Of a stretch of DNA of 64,000 nt, positions 57,888 to 64,000 are shown in pieces (positions within the stretch are counted from its first letter, which is position 1; each line of letters starts with the position of its first letter). This DNA comes from an uncultured Bacteroidota bacterium. GTDB taxonomy: Bacteria; Bacteroidota; Bacteroidia; Flavobacteriales; Flavobacteriaceae. The translations under genes and the position numbers were made by a program. The notes beneath the pieces were generated by a model. The model made no database searches. It was not told the origin of the DNA and saw nothing but the letters and a program-made list of their open reading frames with translations. The DNA lies in assembly GCA_902518355.1 (NCBI GenBank), contig CABYFY010000001.1, forward strand, positions 124,001 to 188,000. Reading direction: 5' to 3'.

Positions 57888-60800
57888 ATGCTACCTAGTT
57901 TCAATTTAAAAACCTATTTACTGGGATTACTTTCATTTATGTTAGTAATTCAAGTTAATGCTCAGGAATCACAAGCAGATCTAGGTCAAATTAACGTTCC
58001 AAATCCGTCAACATATATTGAAAATTATGAATATGATGCTGCAAGTGATTTGTATTATTATAATGTTAAAGTAGGCGAATATGATATTAGTTACCCTATA
58101 ATATTAACACCTGATGAATATCAAGAACTTATTTTAAAAGAAGACTTAAAAAGTTATTACAAATCTAAGATTGATGCAGCTGAAGGAAAAAAAGACGGCT
58201 CTGAGGAAGATCAGAAAAATTTAATTCCTGAAATTTATGTCAACTCACAATTATTTGAATCAATTTTTGGAGGAAACTCTATTCAGGTAGTTCCTCAGGG
58301 TTCATTGGAGGTTGATTTAGGAGTTCTTTACACTAAACAAGACAATCCAGCTTTTTCACCAAGAAATCGAAGTAATTTAACTTTTGATTTTGACCAAAGA
58401 ATAGGATTAAGCTTAGTTGGAAAGGTCGGAACTAGAGTTCAGGTAAATGCAAATTTTGATACGCAATCCTCTTTTGATTTTCAAAATCTTTTAAAACTTG
58501 AATATGAGCCAACCGAAGATGATATCATTCAGAAAATTGAAGTTGGTAATGTAAGTATGCCATTAAATAGTTCTTTAATTTCTGGTGCTCAAAGTCTTTT
58601 TGGTGTTAAAACTGAACTTAAGTTTGGAAAGACAAGAATAAAAGCCATCTTCTCAGAACAAAAGTCAGAATCAAGATCCGTAGTTTCAGAAGGTGGAGGT
58701 ACAGTTCAAGAATTTGAATTCAGAGCTTTGGATTATGATGAAAACAGACACTTTTTTTTAAGCCATTATTTCAGAAACAAGTATGATAAATCGCTAGCCA
58801 ATTATCCATATATAAATTCTAATGTTCAAATTACAAGAGTAGAGGTTTGGGTAACTAATAGGAATAACCAATTAGAGGATGTTAGGAATATTTTAGCATT
58901 TCAAGATTTAGGAGAAACAAACAACGTATCATCCTCAGTAAATATTTTTTCAGCACCCCAATCTTATCCCGATAATTCTAATAATGCATTTGATCCTAGT
59001 GCTATCGGCGATGCAGGATCTCAATTAACGAATTTGGTAAGAGATATCGCATCCGTACAATCTGGAATTCTTGTGCCAAATGTTAATGAAGGGATAGATT
59101 ACGGAAAATTAGAAAATGCTCAAAAGTTACGTGAGAATATAGATTATCAAATTCACCCCCAATTAGGTTATATTTCTTTAACACAAAAATTAGATAATGA
59201 TGAAATTCTGGCTGTTGCATTTCAATATACCGTTGGAGATCAGGTTTTTCAAGTTGGTGAATTTGCAAACGACGGAGTTCAAGCAACCGAAGTTTCTTTT
59301 GAAAATAATAATCAGGTGGTCAACTCAAACAACCTTATTGTAAAATTATTAAAGAGTACAGTTACAAATGTTGAAGAGCCAATATGGGACTTAATGATGA
59401 AAAATATTTATAATACAGGTGCATTTCAACTAGAAAGAGAAGACTTTAAATTAAACATTTTTTATAAAGAATCTTCAGAATTAAACTACATTACCCCTGT
59501 TGAGGGTACACCTTTTCCAAATCCAATCGGAGGATCTCTTCCAATTCAAGAACAACCACTTTTAAGTTTCTTTAATTTTGACAGATTAAACTATAATAAT
59601 GATCCGCAAATTGGAGGTGATGGTTTTTTTGATTTTGTTCCAGAAATTACAGTGTTTCAACAATCAGGTAAAATTATATTTACAAAGGCTGAGCCTTTTG
59701 GAGAATTTTTATTTGAGTCGCTCAGACTAGATATTTCAGAGGATTATAATGGAGATCAAAATAGTCTAAATGATTACAATTTAAATCAAAAAAAATATGT
59801 TTATCACACACTTTATAATTCGACCAAAACTGCAGCTGAACAAGCAGCAGAGAAAAACAAGTTTTTGGTTAAAGGTAAATATAAATCTTCATCAGGTGGC
59901 GGTATACCGATAGGAGCTTATAATGTCCCTAGAGGATCTGTAACTGTCACAGCTGGTGGTAGAGTTTTAGTTGAAGGAGTTGATTATACAGTGAATTATC
60001 AATTAGGAACTGTTCAGATTTTAGATGCTGGCTTACAAGCATCAAATATTCCAATTAATGTAAGTGTTGAAAATAATGCATTATTTGGTCAGCAAACTAA
60101 GAGATTTTCAGGTATTAATATTGAACATCAATTTAGTGATGACTTTATTGTCTCAGGTACCCTGTTAAATTTACATGAAAGACCTCTTACTCAAAAAGCA
60201 AATTTTGGTACTGAACCTATTAATAATACTATGGTTGGATTTGATGGAAATTTTTCAAAAGAAATTCCACTCCTCACAAGACTTATCAATAAATTACCAA
60301 ATATAGAAACTGATGTTCCTTCAAATTTTTCGCTGAGAGGTGAATTTGCATATTTACTTCCCGGAGCACCTAAAGGGAATAACTTTAATGGTGAAGCAAC
60401 TTCCTATATTGATGATTTTGAGGGTACTCAAAATGTAATAGATTTATTAGCGCCCCAATCTTGGTCAATCTCTAGTAGACCAAAAGACCTTGGAAATATA
60501 TATTCTGAGGGAGATGAGGATGATAATGGAATTCAAAATGGTTATGATAGAGCTTTACTTAATTGGTACTCTATTGACCCAATTTTTTATAGTAGTCAGA
60601 GACCCTCAGAAATTTCAAATGAAGATTTATCAAATTTATACTCAAGAAGAATATTTATTGATGAGATATTTCCTCAAGTTGATTTAGTTCAAGGACAAAC
60701 AACAGTTATAAATTCTTTGGACTTAAATTACTATCCAAATCTAAGAGGTCCTTATAATATGGACCCTACAGTAGCTAATGGAACCATAGACAATGTTAAT

Positions 60801-62525
60801 AATTCATGGGCAGGTATTACAAGACAAATTAATACGACTGATTTCGAACAATCCAATGTTGAGTATTTAGAATTTTGGTTAATGGATCCATTTTTGGAAG
60901 ACAATGATAACAATGGTGGTGTACTAACTTTTAATCTTGGAAATATTTCTGAAGACATTATAAAAGATGGAAGGAAGCAATATGAAAATGGTCTTCCTGA
61001 GGATGGAGATATTAGCCTTCTTCCCGTGACCACTTGGGGTACTGTTGTTCCTCAAAATCAATCATTAGTATATGCATTTTCTTCAGTCGGAGATTCAAGA
61101 ACAAATCAAGATGTTGGGATTGACGGTTATGATGATAGCGAGGAAGCAAATGTTTTTACTGCTTTTTCTAATTTATCTGACCCCGCAAACGACAATTATG
61201 AATATTTTCTTAATAAGCAAGGAAATATTTTTGAAAGATACATGTATTACAACGGATTAGACGGTAATTCTCCAGAAACTATTTCAAATACTGATAGAGG
61301 GTCATCAACTTATCCTGATGTTGAAGATATAAATCGCGATAATACAATGAATACTATTGATAGTTACTTTGAATACGAATTGGAGATATCACCAATTTCA
61401 CTATCAAACCTCAATAATCCATATATAATTGATAGAAAGGAAAAAAATGTGAATTTGCCTAATGGGACTTCAGAACTGGTAAGATGGTATCAATTTAGAA
61501 TCCCTGTTAATGAGCCAACTGGCTCTGTTGGAGGTATTTCTGATTTTAGATCAATTAGGTTCATGAGAATGTATCTGACAGAATTTAGTCAAAATACAAT
61601 TTTCAGATTTGGAACTTTGGAACTCGTAAGAAGTGATTGGAGAAAATATCAATTAAGTCTTGACGAAGAAATTGACAATAATAATGATACTACTGATTTT
61701 TCGGTAGGGATAATTGGTATTCAAGAAAATGAAGAAAGTTATGTTTCACCACCTGGAGTTGAAAGGGAACAGTTTAATAATAATAATACAATTGTAAGAC
61801 AGAATGAGCAATCTCTTGTTTTAAATGTATGTGAATTAGAACCTGAAGATTCAAGAGGTGTATATAAAAATATAAGTGTTGATATGAGGCAATTCAATCG
61901 ACTAAGGATGTTTTTACATGCCGAGGATGGTTCGTCACCGGGATTTACAGATGGAGATATTATTGGATTTGTAAGACTTGGAAATGATCTTTCAGAAAAT
62001 TATTATCAAATTGAAATACCTTTACAAGAATCTCCATCAGGTTCATTAGATCCACTATCTGTTTGGCCTATTATTAACGAAATTGATCTTCCAATAAGTG
62101 CCTTGGAAACAATTAAATCACTTTCAATTCTAAACGGAACTTTAGGTTCCGATCAGCCAATTTTTTATAATGTAATTAACGATGATGTAGTTGAAGACCC
62201 TGTAAGTGAGTTTTCCCCTTTAGATGTTGGAAGACAAAGGATTTCAATAAAAGGAAATCCCAACTTTGGAGATATTAGAACGTTAATGATCGGGGTGAAG
62301 AATCCAAGTCAGGATAATATGGATGTATGTGCTGAGGTTTGGTTTAATGAATTAAGACTCTCAGATATGGATAATGAGGGCGGATGGGCTGCTACATTAG
62401 CAGTTGATACAAATATTGCTGATTTTATGAATATCTCTGCAACTGCTAGGCAAAGTACAAGCGGATTTGGAAATATAGAACAAGGTCCAAGTGAAAGAGA
62501 TAAAATTGATAAAAAAACAGTATGA
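57888..62525 (+). CDS. sprA: SprA, outer-membrane translocon of the type 9 secretion/gliding system (N-terminal two-thirds, frameshifted)
   Basis: 1545 residues up to an early stop. Signal peptide (LLGLLSFMLVIQVNAQ), then VGEYDISYPIILTPDEYQELIL, QVVPQGSLEVDLGVLYTKQD, IGAYNVPRGSVTVTAGGRVL and AEVWFNELRLSDMDNEGGWA, all typical SprA segments. SprA forms the very large barrel through which T9SS substrates leave the cell; the usual length is about 2400 residues. The frame stops at 62523-62525, just after a run of seven A (62511-62517). Dropping one A joins it in frame to the rest of SprA at 62518 on. A sequencing error, a real mutation and slippage are all possible. Confidence 0.92.
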   Translation: MLPSFNLKTYLLGLLSFMLVIQVNAQESQADLGQINVPNPSTYIENYEYDAASDLYYYNVKVGEYDISYPIILTPDEYQELILKEDLKSYYKSKIDAAEGKKDGSEEDQKNLIPEIYVNSQLFESIFGGNSIQVVPQGSLEVDLGVLYTKQDNPAFSPRNRSNLTFDFDQRIGLSLVGKVGTRVQVNANFDTQSSFDFQNLLKLEYEPTEDDIIQKIEVGNVSMPLNSSLISGAQSLFGVKTELKFGKTRIKAIFSEQKSESRSVVSEGGGTVQEFEFRALDYDENRHFFLSHYFRNKYDKSLANYPYINSNVQITRVEVWVTNRNNQLEDVRNILAFQDLGETNNVSSSVNIFSAPQSYPDNSNNAFDPSAIGDAGSQLTNLVRDIASVQSGILVPNVNEGIDYGKLENAQKLRENIDYQIHPQLGYISLTQKLDNDEILAVAFQYTVGDQVFQVGEFANDGVQATEVSFENNNQVVNSNNLIVKLLKSTVTNVEEPIWDLMMKNIYNTGAFQLEREDFKLNIFYKESSELNYITPVEGTPFPNPIGGSLPIQEQPLLSFFNFDRLNYNNDPQIGGDGFFDFVPEITVFQQSGKIIFTKAEPFGEFLFESLRLDISEDYNGDQNSLNDYNLNQKKYVYHTLYNSTKTAAEQAAEKNKFLVKGKYKSSSGGGIPIGAYNVPRGSVTVTAGGRVLVEGVDYTVNYQLGTVQILDAGLQASNIPINVSVENNALFGQQTKRFSGINIEHQFSDDFIVSGTLLNLHERPLTQKANFGTEPINNTMVGFDGNFSKEIPLLTRLINKLPNIETDVPSNFSLRGEFAYLLPGAPKGNNFNGEATSYIDDFEGTQNVIDLLAPQSWSISSRPKDLGNIYSEGDEDDNGIQNGYDRALLNWYSIDPIFYSSQRPSEISNEDLSNLYSRRIFIDEIFPQVDLVQGQTTVINSLDLNYYPNLRGPYNMDPTVANGTIDNVNNSWAGITRQINTTDFEQSNVEYLEFWLMDPFLEDNDNNGGVLTFNLGNISEDIIKDGRKQYENGLPEDGDISLLPVTTWGTVVPQNQSLVYAFSSVGDSRTNQDVGIDGYDDSEEANVFTAFSNLSDPANDNYEYFLNKQGNIFERYMYYNGLDGNSPETISNTDRGSSTYPDVEDINRDNTMNTIDSYFEYELEISPISLSNLNNPYIIDRKEKNVNLPNGTSELVRWYQFRIPVNEPTGSVGGISDFRSIRFMRMYLTEFSQNTIFRFGTLELVRSDWRKYQLSLDEEIDNNNDTTDFSVGIIGIQENEESYVSPPGVEREQFNNNNTIVRQNEQSLVLNVCELEPEDSRGVYKNISVDMRQFNRLRMFLHAEDGSSPGFTDGDIIGFVRLGNDLSENYYQIEIPLQESPSGSLDPLSVWPIINEIDLPISALETIKSLSILNGTLGSDQPIFYNVINDDVVEDPVSEFSPLDVGRQRISIKGNPNFGDIRTLMIGVKNPSQDNMDVCAEVWFNELRLSDMDNEGGWAATLAVDTNIADFMNISATARQSTSGFGNIEQGPSERDKIDKKTV

Positions 62526-64000
62526 TATAATTTCTAATATTAACGTTGGTCAATTATTTCCAAAAAAATGGGGATTAAATATCCCGTTAAATTATGGTCA
62601 GGGTGAGGAATATATTACACCAGAATTTGATCAACAATACAGAGATATAACCCTTTCATCAAGAATAAATCAGGCAGAGTCTCAAGAGGATAAAGATGCA
62701 ATTTTGAGACAGTCAGAGGATTATACAAAAAGAAAAAGTTTAAATCTAATTGGGATAAATAAACAAAGAACTAATGATGAAAAAACTCCAAGATTTTATG
62801 ATATTGAAAATCTTACATTTAATTATTCCTACAATGAGGTAAATCATAGAGATTATGAAATTGAAAATATGCTTGATCAAAATGTTAGAGCAGGTGTAAA
62901 TTATAATTTCAATTTTAACACTGTTAAACTAGAGCCACTCAAGAAAAATGATTCGATTTTTAACAGTAAATACCTAAAGATTTTAAAAGACTTTAATATC
63001 AACTTATTACCATCAAGCATAAGTATTAATACAGACTATAATAGACAGTTCAATAAACAAAAATTTAGAGAGATTGATTTAGCTCAAGATAATATTGGTA
63101 TTCAAGAGTTGTTTAGGCGAAACTATTCATTTGATTTCCAACTAGCGATAAATTATCCTATTTCTGAAAATCTGACCTTAGATTACAATATTGGCAACAA
63201 TAATATTGTAAGAAATTACTTTGTTGATAATCAAATTAACGGAATCCAAGATTCTGAACTAGATGTATGGGATAGATTTTTTGATATTGGGGATCCTAAT
63301 AGGCAAGTTCAACAAGTTGCTATCAATTATGACATACCCTTTAATAAAATACCAACTTTTAATTTCTTAAAAACTACATATTCATATACCGGGGATTATC
63401 AATGGCAAAAAGGATCAGATTTATTCGGAAATCTTACTTTAGACGGTCAAACTTATGATCTTGGAAATTCTATATCAAATGCAAATACGCACAATATCAA
63501 TTCAATACTTGATATGCAGAAATTTTATAGATATGTGGGATTAACTAAGTTTACCAGAGGCTCTGACTCAAAAGCTGTAAGAGGATTCTCCAACGCTAAT
63601 CCAAAAAAAACAAATCCAATTTTAAAATCATTTATTAATTTAATTACGACAGTAAAGAGAATTCAAATTAATTATTCAGAAAACAATGGCTCCTTTTTAC
63701 CAGGATTTTTGGATACACCAGGTTTTATAGGGTCATTTACACCATCACTTGGTTATGTGTTTGGAAGTCAAAAAGATATAAGGTATTTAGCTGCAAGGAA
63801 CGGGTGGTTGACCGTTTTTCCAGAATTCAATCAACAATTCTCTAGCACTAATAATACTAACCTTACCTTTTCTGCCAATTTAGTTCCGATTAATGATTTA
63901 AAAATCGATTTAACAGGTGGAAGAACTTATGCAGAAAATTTAACCGAATCGTTTAATACTTTAGATTCAGATAATGACGGATTCAGTGATTTGTATAATC
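62518..64000 (+). CDS. sprA: SprA continuation after frameshift, 3' end outside window
   Basis: About 494 codons open to the window edge in the frame shifted by one base from the preceding part. It begins QYDIISNINVGQLFPKKWGL, the expected continuation of SprA, and continues with RRNYSFDFQLAINYPISENL, GRRTY-type barrel strands and DSDNDGFSDLYN. It has no start codon of its own, so it is the second part of one gene, not a separate one. In F. johnsoniae gcvH follows sprA; that would be beyond the window. Confidence 0.88.

Noticed and set aside
62518-64000. Second sprA part as an independent gene
   Set aside because: It has no start of its own and continues the SprA sequence exactly at the frameshift point.

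Overview
The window looks like a piece of a compact, AT-rich chromosome of a marine-type flavobacterium (Bacteroidota, probably Flavobacteriaceae). The reasons are: the SprA gliding/type 9 secretion protein directly after ruvA; the alternative complex III (act) cluster joined to caa3-type oxidase genes; outer-membrane TonB-dependent receptors with carboxypeptidase-like N-terminal domains; ExbB with a signal peptide; promoters of the Bacteroidota form (TAnnTTTG at -7, TTG/TTTG at -33); and little sign of Shine-Dalgarno sites. The species cannot be named from the sequence alone.

Layout. 1-6.6 kb (minus strand): an outer-membrane uptake locus with a DUF2490 protein, a surface lipoprotein and two TonB-dependent receptors, the last cut by the window edge. 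6.6-9.2 kb (plus): TauE/SafE permease, dGTPase, TadA. 9.2-11.2 kb (minus): aspS and a small membrane protein. 11.3-18.1 kb (plus): polyprenyl synthase, sucA, a lipoprotein esterase, sucB, a TatD nuclease. Then tRNA-Ser(GGA) and an ExbB/ExbD energy-transduction operon (18.3-20.6 kb). 20.6-30.0 kb (minus): rplM-rpsI-rpsB-tsf-pyrH-frr, an RND exporter, asnS, rpoN. 30.1-38.8 kb (minus): DUF2723 glycosyltransferase, FHS sugar transporter, glycosylasparaginase, polA. 38.9-43.4 kb (plus): tRNA-Gln(UUG), then rimP-nusA-infB behind a leader terminator. 43.4-43.8 kb (minus): SPOR-like protein. 44.0-55.2 kb (plus): actABCDEF-coxBA respiratory operon with a strong terminator. 55.3-64.0 kb (plus): ruvB, queG, ruvA and sprA, which is frameshifted and runs off the window.

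How it fits together. ExbB/ExbD supply energy to TonB for receptors like those at the left edge. ACIII plus the oxidase builds the proton gradient that drives ExbBD and gliding/T9SS; SucA/SucB feed electrons through the TCA cycle. The translation genes form classical clusters. I saw no CRISPR array, insertion sequence, prophage, restriction or toxin-antitoxin genes. No gene-free stretch exceeds 300 bases. The longest are 18062-18285 (holds tRNA-Ser), 35404-35588 (nothing recognised) and 43788-43958 (divergent promoter region).

I found no convincing new multi-gene system. The most interesting signals are regulatory or structural: a perfect terminator in the rimP-nusA-infB leader, a shared GTTAAC-N16-GTTAAC element before both TonB receptors, a homopolymer frameshift in sprA, a signal-peptide gene with no standard start codon, and a DNA polymerase I whose proofreading site looks eroded.
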